64,000 nt of DNA, taken from the NCBI GenBank assembly GCA_026874595.1, contig CM049310.1:16594058-16658057 (forward strand), given 5' to 3'. A program made the translations under genes and the position numbers. The notes beneath the pieces are model-generated. The model saw only the letters and a list, made by a program, of their open reading frames with translations, had not been told where the DNA came from and ran no database searches. Below, one piece after another: positions 12,601 to 24,232 of this stretch. Within the stretch, counting starts at the first letter, position 1. Every line of letters begins with the position of its first letter. This DNA is from Sipunculus nudus (taxonomy: Eukaryota; Annelida; Sipuncula; Golfingiida; Sipunculidae).

Positions 12601-15600
12601 GGATCGGTCGAACGGTTCCCTAGATATATGGGTTTATGTGTGGAGCGTTAACGTGAATGTAGGTGGCACCACCTGTCATAAAATCGAGAAAGCTATCTAG
12701 GATGTAAAGGCATGCAGAATTTTAGGTGAATTAGTCAAACCACTGCAGAGATATGAGTGATTTTAACCCAAGGCAGATGAACAGATGGACACGGTGCAAA
12801 CATGGTTGCAGGTGGCGCCCCCTTTTGTTGTGTATGTTATAAAGCTATCCCAGGGGTACATTTGTGTAAAAAAATTTTCAGGATCGGTCAAACGGTTCCC
12901 AAGATATATGGGTTTATGTGTGGAAACAGATGCACAAACGGACGCTGGGCAGAGACGAAAGGTCAGAGGTCAAGGTCACTTGGTTAGGCACCAGTTCACA
13001 TGTGACCCGATAATTTGTGTAAGTTTCGGAAAAATCTGTCCCGTAGTCTCAGAGGAGTTCTCCGGAAACGAATGCGGCGGCGGCAGAACCCAGTCAAAAA
13101 CATAGGATCCGCAAAACCTGTTTTGGCGGATACAACAAATATTTTCAAGGGATTTTGACAGTTTCCTTTTGATGGCACTGTCATCTGTATGAACATGAAG
13201 ATAACCATGCAATAAGGACAGGTGTACTTTCCAATGTTTCTGGACACAAAGTGAATCTACAATGTTGGTCAATTTTCTATTTATATTTCTGTTTCTTGGT
13301 CTATGTACAAGATCTAAACAATGCTTGGGAGTTTCAATAAAAGCACGGAATGAATAACTTTTAAGATCTGAACAATACATGTACTAGGGGTTTTCAATAA
13401 AAGCATAGAGCAATTAATTTTTAAGACCTTAGAAGTGAACTGGATAAATCATCAGACATTTGCAGATAGGTATGTTCTTTAGTTGATGTACTGGATGGAG
13501 ACTGATTCAGCTGTGATTTCAGTGATCAGGACGTCAGGTTCACTCTCACAGTGACCCATATACAAAGACTTACCTGAAATCTTGAACCTGTTTGTGAGCT
13601 CTGATATCATCTGGACTGTACATCTGTCTCAAGGCCTCAATGGTGGCTACATATTCTTCTATTTCTTTGAAAGCTCCATGATGACGGTTATAGAATTTAT
13701 GGGCTAAAAATACAAAATTTCTGATAAACCAGTGTTGTCTTTACATATTTTACAAACAGAAAAACTAATACTTAGCTCCTTGCAAAGTTTTGCTCACCTC
13801 CAGCATTATTAATGAATGCTGATAACCAGGTAAGGCAATTAAGCAAATCTTTTTAATGTTTAATGGGAATTTAACCTTAACAATACATGTAATCATAGCT
13901 AATTTTAACCCCTAAGTTTGTTTGTCAAGGCCATCTGGTATTCATCTTTGAAAAATTTGTTAAAATCCTACATTATGGCCAGATTAAAACTACTGAACAT
14001 GATTAATGAATTTCACCAACACGCCATTAATTTATCTTGTTCATAATATCATTAAATTATATTTTCAGGTATATCTTTGATTTCTTTGTTGTGTGAATTG
14101 AACATCAAAGGCATTTTTAGTTCACTCTGTGAACTTATGCCATGGCGCAGTGTCCGCCGTCAACTGTCCACTGTCCACCGTCTGTTACCAAATATCTCAA
14201 CAGCCACATCAGCTACCTTCATGAAACTTTGCAGAATTACTGATCATGGGATGGACATGCAAAAATAAGCTTTTGGTGGGGCCACCTATGTTGACCTACT
14301 TTCTGCGGGATTAAATGGTCTTTTCAACTTCTTTCAAGATAAGTCATAAAGTATTAATATTTTGGCCTTCATATCATAGTCAACAGTTCCTTAGAGGAAG
14401 GGGAATAATTTGAGTATAAATTCAGTCAAGTCATATTCAAGATGGCGTCTCTACGGAACTTCAAATTCTGTCGATCGTAAAATATGACAGCTTGATGTGT
14501 TTCTATGTATACATGATGTATTGTCTGTTACCAAATATCTTAGGAACTGCTGCAGCCTTCAGTTTCAAATTTCAGAGGAATATTAATCATGTGACTGCTA
14601 AATGATTTTGACCTCCAGGTGGCGCCACCTGTGTTGACCTACTTTCTGCGGGAAAAAATGGTCTTTTCCACTTCTTCCAAGATAAGTCACAAAGTATTGA
14701 TATTTTGGCCTTCATATCATGGCCAACAGTTCCTTAGAGGAAGGGGAATAATTTGAGTATAAATTCAGTCAAGTCATTTTCAAGATGGCGTCTCTACATA
14801 ACTTCAGATTCTGTTGATCGTAAAATATGACAGCTTGATGTGTTTCTATGTATACATGATGTATTGTCTGTTACCAAATATCTTAGGAACTGCTGCAGCC
14901 TTCAGTTTCAAATTTCACAGGAATATTGATCATGTGATTGCTAAATGATTTTGACCTCCAGGTGGCGCCACCTGTGTTGACCTACTTTCTGCGGGAAAAA
15001 ATGGTCTTTTCCACTTCTTCCAAGATAAGTCACAAAGTATTGATATTTTGGCCTTCATATCATAGCCAACAGTTCCTTAGAGGAAGGGGAATAATTTGAG
15101 TATAAATTCAGTCAAGTCATTTTCAAGATGGCGTCTCTACGTAACTTCAGATTCTGTTGATCGTAAAATATGACAGCTTGATGTGTTTCTATGTATACAT
15201 GATGTATTGTCTGTTACCAAATATCTTAGGAACTGCTGTAGCCTTCAGTTTCAAATTTCACAGGAATATTGATCAAGTGACTGCTAAATGATTTTGACCT
15301 CCAAGTGGCGCCACCTGTGTTGACCTACTTTCTGCGGGAAGAAATGATCTTTTCCACTTTTTTCAAGATAAGTCACAAAATATTAATAATTTGGCCTTCA
15401 TATCATAGTCAGCAGTTCCTTAGAGGAAGGGGAATAATTTGTGTGTAAATTCAGTCAAATCATTTTCAAGATGGCATCTCTACAGAACTTCAAATTGTGT
15501 GGGTTGCAAAATTTAGCAACTTGATGTGTTTCCATACAGGATGTATTGTCTGTTACCAAATATTTTAGGAACTGCTGCAGCCTTCAGTTTCAAATTTCAC

Positions 15601-18600
15601 AGGAATATTGATCATGTGACTGCTAAATGATTTTGACCTCCAGGTGGCGCCACATGTGTTGACCTACTTTCTGCGGGAAAAAATGGTCTTTTCCATTTCT
15701 TCCAAGATAAGACACAAAGTATTAATATTTTGGCCATCATATCATAGCCAACAGTTCCTTAGAGGAAGGGGAATAATTTGAGTATAAATTCAGTCAAGTC
15801 ATTTTCAAGATGGCGTCTCTGCTTAACTTCAGATTCTGTTGATCGCAAAATATGACAGCTTAATGTGTTTCTATTCATGATGTATTGTCTGTTACCAAAA
15901 ATATTAGGAACTGCTGCAGCCTTCAGTTTCAAATTTCACAGGAATATTGATCATGTGACTGCTAAATGATTTTGACCTCCAGGTGGCGCCACCTGTGTTA
16001 TCCTACTTTCTGCAGGAAGAAATGATCTTTTCCACTTCTTTCAAGATAAGTCACAAAATATTAATAATTTGGCCTTCATATCATAGTCAGCAGATCCTAA
16101 GAGGAAGGGGAATAATTTGTGTGTAAATTCAGTCAAATCATTTTCAAGATGGCATCTCTACAGTACTTCAAATTGTGTGGGTTGCAAAATTTAGCAACTT
16201 GATGTGTTTCCATACAGGATGTATTGTCTGTTACCAAATATCTTAGGAACTGCTGCAGCCTTCAGTTTCAAATTTCACAGGAATATTAATCATGTGACTG
16301 CTAAATGATTTTGACCTCCAGGTGGCGCCACCTGTGTTGACCTACTTTCTGCGGGAAAAAATGGTCTTTTCCACTTCTTCCAAGATAAGTCACAAAGTAT
16401 TGATATTTTGGCCTTCATATCATGGCCAACAGTTCCTTAGAGGAAGGGGAATAATTTGAGTATAAATTCAGTCAAGTCATTTTCAAGATGGCGTCTCTAC
16501 ATAACTTCAGATTCTGTTGATCGTAAAATATGACAGCTTGATGTGTTTCTATGTATACATGATGTATTGTCTGTTACCAAATATCTTAGGAACTGCTGCA
16601 GCCTTCAGTTTCAAATTTCACAGGAATATTGATCATGTGATTGCTAAATGATTTTGACCTCCAGGTGGCGCCACCTGTGTTGACCTACTTTCTGCGGGAA
16701 AAAATGGTCTTTTCCACTTCTTCCAAGATAAGTCACAAAGTATTGATATTTTGGCCTTCATATCATAGCCAACAGTTCCTTAGAGGAAGGGGAATAATTT
16801 GAGTATAAATTCAGTCAAGTCATTTTCAAGATGGCGTCTCTACGTAACTTCAGATTCTGTTGATCGTAAAATATGACAGCTTGATGTGTTTCTATGTATA
16901 CATGATGTATTGTCTGTTACCAAATATCTTAGGAACTGCTGTAGCCTTCAGTTTCAAATTTCACAGGAATATTGATCAAGTGACTGCTAAATGATTTTGA
17001 CCTCCAAGTGGCGCCACCTGTGTTGACCTACTTTCTGCGGGAAGAAATGATCTTTTCCACTTTTTTCAAGATAAGTCACAAAATATTAATAATTTGGCCT
17101 TCATATCATAGTCAGCAGTTCCTTAGAGGAAGGGGAATAATTTGTGTGTAAATTCAGTCAAATCATTTTCAAGATGGCATCTCTACAGAACTTCAAATTG
17201 TGTGGGTTGCAAAATTTAGCAACTTGATGTGTTTCCATACAGGATGTATTGTCTGTTACCAAATATTTTAGGAACTGCTGCAGCCTTCAGTTTCAAATTT
17301 CACAGGAATATTGATCATGTGACTGCTAAATGATTTTGACCTCCAGGTGGCGCCACATGTGTTGACCTACTTTCTGCGGGAAAAAATGGTCTTTTCCATT
17401 TCTTCCAAGATAAGACACAAAGTATTAATATTTTGGCCATCATATCATAGCCAACAGTTCCTTAGAGGAAGGGGAATAATTTGAGTATAAATTCAGTCAA
17501 GTCATTTTCAAGATGGCGTCTCTGCTTAACTTCAGATTCTGTTGATCGCAAAATATGACAGCTTAATGTGTTTCTATTCATGATGTATTGTCTGTTACCA
17601 AAAATATTAGGAACTGCTGCAGCCTTCAGTTTCAAATTTCACAGGAATATTGATCATGTGACTGCTAAATGATTTTGACCTCCAGGTGGCGCCACCTGTG
17701 TTATCCTACTTTCTGCAGGAAGAAATGATCTTTTCCACTTCTTTCAAGATAAGTCACAAAATATTAATAATTTGGCCTTCATATCATAGTCAGCAGATCC
17801 TAAGAGGAAGGGGAATAATTTGTGTGTAAATTCAGTCAAATCATTTTCAAGATGGCATCTCTACAGTACTTCAAATTGTGTGGGTTGCAAAATTTAGCAA
17901 CTTGATGTGTTTCCATACAGGATGTATTGTCTGTTACCAAATATCTTAGGAACTGCTGCAGCCTTCAGTTTCAAATTTCACAGGAATATTAATCATGTGA
18001 CTGCTAAATGATTTTGACCTCCAGGTGGCGCCACCTGTGTTGACCTACTTTCTGCAGGAAGAAATGATCTTTTCCACTCCTTTCAAGATAAGTCACAAAA
18101 TATTAATAATTTGGCCTTCATATCATAGTCAGCAGTTCCTAAGAGGAAGGGGAATAATTTGTGTGTTAATTCAGTCAAATCATTTTCAAGATGGCATCTC
18201 TACAGAACTTCAAATTGTGTGGGTTGCAAAATTTAGCAACTTGATGTGTTTCCATACAGGATGTATTGTCTGTTACCAAATATTTTAGGAACTGCTGCAG
18301 CCTTCAGTTTCAAATTTCACAGGAATATTGATCATGTGACTGCCAGATGATTTTGACCTCCAGGTGGCGCCAGCTATGTTGACCTTCTTTCTGTGGGACA
18401 AAATGTTACTTTCCACTTCTTTCAAGATAAGTCATAAAGTAATAAGAGGAAGAGGAATAATTTGAGTATAAATTCAGTCAAGTGATTTTCAAGATGGCAT
18501 ATCTACGGATGTTGATGTGTTTCTATACATGATGTATTGTCTGTTACCAAATATCTTGGGAACTACTGCAGCCTTCAGTTTCAAATTACACAGGAATATT

Positions 18601-21600
18601 GATCATGTGACTGCTTAATGATTTTGACCTCCAGGTGGTGCCACCTGTTTAGCTACTTTCAGCAGGCTGTAATGGTGTTTTCTGCTTTTATCCAAAATAT
18701 GTCATTAAGTATTTATTTGTTATAATCCACAAAAACAGAGTTTCCTCTAGGACCCTTGGACTGATCTTTCCAAAACCTGGCATACTTGTTCCCTCACCTA
18801 TGTAGTTGTAGGTAACAATGATGGAGAACCTTTCTGTGCAGTACAAACCTGGGTTTCTTTTATATAACAACCCTCAATCTCAGGAGTGGTTCAATGTATT
18901 GATCTGAAATTTGTCATGTCTATCCATCTAGGAAAGTTTTCTTGTTAACCAGACAGGTGGCGCCACATACAATACTTTTTGCGGCGTGTCCAACTTTGCA
19001 TTTGCCATCTGATCGTCTTAGTGTTTGTTCAGTGTATTGGGTTGAAACTGTGCATGTCCATAGATCTTCGTCACCTCCATCTCGTAAACAAGACTGGTGG
19101 CGCCATCTGCAATAATTTTCCTGTGGTGTCCATTCATACATTTGCTTTGGGTGAAAATTGCTCATATCTCAGGAGTATTGGTCTGAAATTTGGCATGTGC
19201 AGTCATCTTGGAAAGTTTTCTCATAAACCAGATAGGTGGCGCCACCTACCTTGTGCAATAGGACAATGTCTACTTGGAAAGGAATGAATGGTATTTTCAC
19301 ATTCATTTTTTTTTAATCACTTGCCAAATTGCACAGTAATTCACAGAGTGAACATTAGACCCCTGGGTCTCTTGTTGAATATAACTAGAATACGGGTAGT
19401 CAACAAGCGACTACGTGTATCCGCCAAAATCAGAGTAGGATGGGTGAAGTGAGGCATGGATTGAATGGATGTCTGCCACATAAACATGATTGTAGTTGGC
19501 ACCACCTGCTATTTGAATGAAAAACTATCCAAGATGTATACACATGCAAAATTTCAGGTGGGAAACTCAACCACTGCAGAGATATGAGTGATTTTTTTCC
19601 ACAGCAGACAAACAGATGGACGCTGTGCAAAAATGGCTGCAAGTGGCGCCACCATTTTTGTGTATGTTATAAAGGTATCCAAGGGCTACATTTGTATAAA
19701 AAATTTTTCCTGATTGGTCAAACGAGTCACAAAATATGAGCATTGATTACTGCAGCGTGAATGTGAATGAAGCTGGCGCCACCTGCCATAAAATCAAGAA
19801 AGCTATGTGGGATGTATATGCATGTCGAATTTCTGGGAATTTGGTCAAACCACTGCAGAGATATGAGTGATTTTAACTCAAGGCAGACAAACAGATGGAC
19901 ACTGTGCAAAAATGGCTGCAGGTGGCGCCACCATTTTTTGTGTATGTTATAAATGTATCCAAGGGCTACATTTGTGTAAATTTTTTTTCCTGATTGATCG
20001 AACGGCTCCCGAGATATGAGCTTGGATGTCTGCAGCGTGAACGTGAATGTAGGTGGCGCCACCTGTCACAAAATCAAGAAAGCTATCTAGGATGTAAACG
20101 CATGCCGAATTACAGGTGAATTAGTCAAACCACTTCAGAGATATGAGTGATTTTGGCAGATGAACAGATGGACACTGTGCAAACATGGTTGCAGGTGGAG
20201 CCACCTTTTTCTGAGTATGTTATAAAGCTATCCAAAGGCTACATTTGTACAAAAATTTTTTTCTTGATCAGTCAAACGGTTCCGGAGATATGTGGGTTTA
20301 TGTATGGAAACAGAAGCACAAACGGATGCTGGGCAGAAAGGAAAGGTCAGAGGTCAAGGCCAATTGGTTAGGCACCAGTTCACATGTGACCCAATAATTG
20401 GTGTAAGTTTCGGAAAACCTGAGGAGTTCCCCGGAAACTAACGTGGCGGCGGCGGAACCCAGTCAAAAACATAGTATCCGCAAATCTTTGTTTTGGCAGA
20501 TATATAATGACACTAAAGAAGCTACAATCAAACATGTGTTCGACCTCATATAATAATTAATTTTTTAAGATTCAACAATGGTATAAGTAAGTTTAATATT
20601 CTCACCTGGTGTTGTATGTCCATTACTGAGGAGCTCCAGATAAACATGGATAAATACAGGACACAGAAGCTGCTCAAGCTCTGCACGATAAGGGTCTACA
20701 GCATCTGTGATGAAGTTGTGTAATCTGTTAAAGAAAAAATATATAGCTTTACCAAATGCTCAGTTCTACCGTAAATCTTAACATTCACTGGTGGGTCATG
20801 GCTCTCAGAGTAACTCTTCCTTTGACTAATTCTCAATTAATGTTCAAGATTAGTCAAGATCAGCCATTTTTTTATCTCATACTTTAGAATAGTTCATACA
20901 GGCACTTTCAGGTAGAATATTGTGTTTGTATATGTACCTGTTATACTGCTGGTCACAGGCTGTTACATCCCCACTGATGCTGCTGTAGGACACGACATTG
21001 GACATGCTGCCCTCACCCCCAACCACCCACTGCAGAGCAACCTTCTCAACCGGAACCAAGGCCTTGTGTTCCTTCTTCACTTCAGACTCCTGTATGTACA
21101 GAAACATGAAAGTTATTAACTCATATGAGCAGATAACTTAAATAGATGATACCTCTTAATCTCATAAAAATGAATTAAACTAATTTAATATTATTTTTGT
21201 TACCACACTGCTTGCAGTGCAGGCTACTGCATGCTGCACTCTCAACAGCCAGATGACAGATAATGACACTTTTCACTTAACTTATATCTTATAGTGAAGA
21301 GACTGGAACCACTATGTTGTAATTACACAGCAGTTCTTTCATTAAGCAGGAATAAAGAATACAACAGGACTACAGGTGCTGGCACAATTTGACCCAGCTT
21401 GGTCTCTTGTGTGTTTTATATATCAACTCAGACCCAGTTGTGGCTCTGTAGTTTGTACAGAAGGCCACTGCCTTCATTTATCTTGCAGACAAAGGGCACC
21501 CAAATTGTAGATGCTGCATTTGTCCTGAATATACTTGGTACCCTGTGTGTAAGGTGCCTGTCCGAGTGAGCTGGCATGATTGTTTTAGTCAACAGTGTGC

Positions 21601-24109
21601 ATGTATAGCATCATCACTGCTGTGAGTGTCTTAGTGATGGCACCACTGGCAATTGTTTAAGTCTGCGAGGTATATGTATTACATTTCAGTTGGGTGGGCC
21701 AGATGGTGTGCAGCATCTACCGATTGTTATGCCCAGTTAGCTAAATAAATGATGGCAATGGCCTGTAGTATATACTGCAGAGCCCCGACTGGGTCTAACA
21801 TGAACTAGGTTTTAACACAGATTGCCAGACCTCAAGCTTGATTTAACCAGGAGACAAACTTATAACACACAATCAAAGCAAGCAGCACTTGTGTGACACT
21901 ACGTGTAATATCTCAGTGTGTCAGTGAGGCTATAAATGGTCGATGCTCAATGCCAACACCATGGCCTGCCTAGATTTAACCTTGCTTGTTGAAATAACTG
22001 ACCCACATGCGTGGTTGCACAAGAGCTGCACAGTGCACAGAATTTTAATAGTGCTCCTGTGAGTCCTGTCCAATAGATACATAAATTTTCTGGTCTGAGG
22101 CTTTAGGTGATAAGGCAAATAGATCTCTTTTTTTATATGTCAACAAAGCCCAGGCATTGCAAAGTAAATATATTTATTTCATACTCATTTGATAATCATA
22201 AACCACCACACTGCCTCCTGTAATGGATAATTAAGACTTAGTTTAAATATACATATCATATACACGCAACCTGTTCACATTTTGTGCAATAATTTTAACT
22301 GGGATTGTTCAATATATAGGACAAATAAAATATGTGATAACAATCCTGTTGTCTTTGTCAAGGTGATTTCATATGACATTGATTCTGTAATTAAATTTAA
22401 CAGCACTCCTTAAATAACAAACAACTTTCCTGAATGTAAGCTTCCCCCAAAAATCCTATACACATTATAAGCTTATTTCAGATACCTCTGATATAAATAA
22501 CTATACTGAAAAAAAAGACTTTGATATAGCCCTGTCTCCAAGAATTCTGGCAAAACCAGGGGGTTATAGTCTTTTATTCTCAAAATCATCGCCTCCATGC
22601 CAAGATGTTTAACTTAAAGGGACATAATCAGGAGCTAAATTATGGCTAATCTTTCAGACTATCAGTTCAGTTTTGCTTTATACAAATGTTTCCAACTAAA
22701 ACCATCCAAGCACATGGTCTCATTTCCTCGTATACGACTGTTTAACACCATGTGTGGCTCTGCGTGTTGGTAAACACAGTCTGTTTACCATAACAAGGCC
22801 GCGTGACCGGAGGTCCGATTAAGAGGGGCAAAACGCTGTGTTTCAGCCAGCAGAAACATGTATTACATTTTTTGGGCCAAGTCAGACAAGGCATCTCCTG
22901 TTTGGCACGTGTGTTGGCTCAGAGATGCACACGGCCCCACGTGATGTGTTTATGTTGACACCTTTCATCGCGCCCGGTGCACTGTTTTTAACATTTGTTT
23001 ACAGGAGAAAGCAAACGGTTTTAGGGCAATATTTTTGCAGACATATATTTATTTTAAAGGGAAGAAGCTATTTTTCATGTTAACTCAACATGCTTTATGG
23101 GTGATTGGGCCCCTTTAATGTCCATTTGATCCTGCAATTACAATGTGGGTAAATTGTGTCTTTTAGGTGAAAAATGAAAAATTGCAAATAATATACTCCC
23201 TTTAGCTGTTCATCAGCCGTCTGTCTCTCTCTCCCCCCCCCCCCCCAACCCGCTACCAGGATACAAATCGTGGCCATGATTTCAATCTAGTGTTCAAGAA
23301 TGACATGGTTATTGATCTTGAGATTGTTCTGGAAATTCCAACATTAAGCCAAGGGGATAAATACTTGTGAGTTGTGGGATGAAACCACAATTATGAGTAG
23401 CCTTAATCTCAAATCTCTTCATGTCTAAAATTCCTTTACATTTAGCATCCAATGAAAAATTTCATGCATGGACTTCATTCAAATAAATTTCTTCAACCGT
23501 TTATGCAATTTTTAAAAGAAATCAGTATAGTCCATTTCTTAAAAGTGCTTATCAGTTCACGAGTCTTTTTTTCCTGTCCATTGTGAACAAAACTTCAACA
23601 GAAAATTTTGAAGTCCCAGGAAAAGCCACATCACATGGATTATTCTTAAATCTGATAAGCGTTTGCTGTTGGACAAAACTGTTGTTGACACCATCTGTCT
23701 CTTTACTTTCCACAATCTTATTGTAATTTCTAAACTGAAAATGAGAGTACATCGTAATTATATTAATCTCAACAAGTAAACATTTAGTATTTAATAACCC
23801 TGCTGGCTGTTTAGCCTGTGGACTAAACTGCTGGCACTCTTTAGCTGTTTAGCCACTTCCTTATAACTATTAAGTATAAAGCGCCGGAAAGTAACGAACT
23901 GAACCAATCGGTGTATTTCACTGTTAATAGTATTATTAATATTATTTCAGAACATTCATTGTGATACAGTTAAACTTTGATGTAATGGGATTAGAGCAAA
24001 TAAAAGCAGATCTAAAAATGGTTGTCCTGGTGGTTCGTACCGAGTAGTGTCGCCTCTTTAAGTACTGGCTCAGGGCGGACTGGATGTGTTCGTTCCTGAT
24101 GCGTTTCAT
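6689..24109 (-). CDS. TAF5L: TAF5L, SAGA/PCAF-complex WD40 subunit, 5' ten coding exons (partial)
   Basis: The coding exons, in transcript order, are 24041-24109, 20938-21089, 20606-20724, 13574-13703, 11006-11069, 10129-10183, 9397-9610, 8505-8681, 7496-7608 and 6689-6770. All junctions are GT-AG and the phases join without a break for 391 codons. The start MKRIRNEHIQSALSQYLKRR is a close match to the N-terminus known for TAF5L, not TAF5. Residues about 75-180 form the TAF5-type NTD2 helical domain (FIHVYLELL, HKFYNRHHGAF, LQYLFRYLR). WD40 repeats start near residue 268 (AGFEDSSIRLWSL, then LRGHSGSVYSAKL, then YEGHNYPVWDV). Vertebrate TAF5L is about 590 residues, so roughly the last 200, most of the WD40 propeller, must lie beyond position 1. 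TAF5L is a structural subunit of SAGA/PCAF histone acetyltransferase complexes and acts in the nucleus. The introns are swollen by minisatellite-bearing mobile elements; I saw no exon in the repeat-filled stretches. The exon model is inferred by eye and is not transcript-supported. Confidence 0.93.
11398..13130 (-). mobile_element. Helitron B1: non-autonomous Helitron carrying minisatellite
   Basis: Read on the minus strand, the element begins TCCGCCAAAAC (after an A) and ends ...CCGTTTTCTAG before a T. It therefore sits between A and T, the classic Helitron signature of 5'-TC and CTRR-3'. A weak stem-loop lies just before the 3' end. The interior is tandem monomers with one or two GGTGGCGCC palindromes each (for example 12250, 12380, 12530), some mutated. 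There is no Rep/helicase coding. It lies in the TAF5L intron between exons 4 and 5. The same ends occur at B2 and B3. Confidence 0.72.
14119..19376 (+). mobile_element. Element C: 5.3-kb HINE-like element with about 340-bp tandem monomers
   Basis: The left end AGTTCACTCTGTGAACT (14119-14135) and the right-end word TTCACAGAGTGAAC (19340-19353) form subterminal inverted repeats. The right end closes with the short palindrome GACCCCTGGGTC and CTTGTT (to 19376). Between them lie about 13 monomers of roughly 340 bp (14.3-18.65 kb), each with the block CCTCCAGGTGGCGCCACCT, then about three different monomers of about 139 bp (18.9-19.25 kb) that again carry GGTGGCGCCAC. This resembles Helentron-associated elements with internal tandem repeats and a 3' hairpin. 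The classification is inference. The element lies in a TAF5L intron. Confidence 0.6.
14619..18020 (+). repeat. Two tandem copies of a 1.70-kb five-monomer higher-order repeat
   Basis: The block from 14619 to about 16320 recurs from 16321 to about 18020 with an offset of 1702-1703 bp. The two match almost base for base, including monomer-specific changes (AAGTGGCGCC in place of AGGTGGCGCC, CCACATGTG, GTTATCCTAC). Monomers within a block differ far more from one another, so the duplication is recent. Confidence 0.8.
19385..20500 (-). mobile_element. Helitron B2: non-autonomous Helitron with minisatellite
   Basis: On the minus strand the ends are TCTGCCAAAAC (after A) and CCGTATTCTAG (before T), with a hairpin GTAGTC...GACTAC 11 nt before the 3' end. 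The interior holds tandem units with GGTGGCGCCACC near 19642, 19921 and 20051, plus decayed versions. It begins only 8 bp beyond the end of element C. The 5'-terminal TCCGCCAAAAC-like word is mirrored near the other end, giving a subterminal inverted repeat. Confidence 0.72.
21431..21795. mobile_element. 365-bp MITE with GACCCAGTTGTGGCTCTG ends
   Basis: The left end GACCCAGTTGTGGCTCTG and the right end CAGAGCCCCGACTGGGTC are inverted copies with two mismatches, bounding 365 bp of non-coding sequence. The same terminal word forms the 60-bp hairpin at 53995-54054, which shows this is a dispersed family. No clear target duplication was seen. Confidence 0.6.
22250..22611 (-). repeat. Dispersed repeat copy 1 (inverted relative to 37445-37804)
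   Basis: The reverse complement of this block aligns along its length with 37445-37804. Shared anchors include CCCCCTGG..TTGCCA, AATTCTTGGAGACAG, ATCAGAGGTATCTGAAAT, AATGTGTATA, TTGAACAATCCCAG and GTGAACAGGTTG. Several small indels separate the copies, so they are old. No coding potential is evident; the family is unknown. Confidence 0.75.
22614..23118. mobile_element. Possible piggyBac-type MITE with TTAA duplications
   Basis: TTAA at 22614-22617 is followed by AGGGACATAATC. At the other end GATTGGGCCCC precedes TTTAA, with TTAA at 23115-23118. The ends are imperfect inverted repeats (TTAAAGGGACATAATC versus TTAAAGGGGCCCAATC). The 505-bp interior has no transposase. TTAA duplication is the piggyBac hallmark. 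It abuts the dispersed repeat ending at 22611. Confidence 0.45.
23226..23247. repeat. Poly-C tract
   Basis: A run of C's follows a CTCTCTC stretch in the first TAF5L intron. It is a mononucleotide tract prone to length polymorphism and sequencing error. Confidence 0.85.
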
Positions 24110-24163
24110 TTTCAGGGGACACAGGAAGCCAAGCCTCCTTGTTTTGTTCTGTCTGTTTTCTTG

Positions 24164-24198
24164 TCAAGCCCAACCTTCCATTATCGCTCAAACGCCAT
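24164..24198 (-). promoter_or_regulatory. Two coupled 5-codon upstream ORFs in the TAF5L leader
   Basis: The leader just upstream of the TAF5L ATG holds ATG-GCG-TTT-GAG-CGA-TAA (24198 to 24181). A second ATG overlaps its stop as TAATG, and that ORF ends in TGA at 24164. Both are out of play before the main ATG at 24109. A good splice acceptor (TTACAG before 24230) suggests this is the start of the second exon or the main leader exon. Short uORFs typically dampen translation or make it conditional. Whether the leader is transcribed as drawn is inferred. Confidence 0.45.
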
Positions 24199-24232
24199 CC
24201 GTGCTCGGGTGTCGCAGATGATGTGCTTACCT

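Noticed and set aside
11503-13380. Open frames of 80-134 codons in and beside Helitron B1
   Set aside because: The peptide pattern follows the minisatellite units, and the 134-codon minus frame at 12976-13380 spans the element end and unique intron without any recognisable motif.
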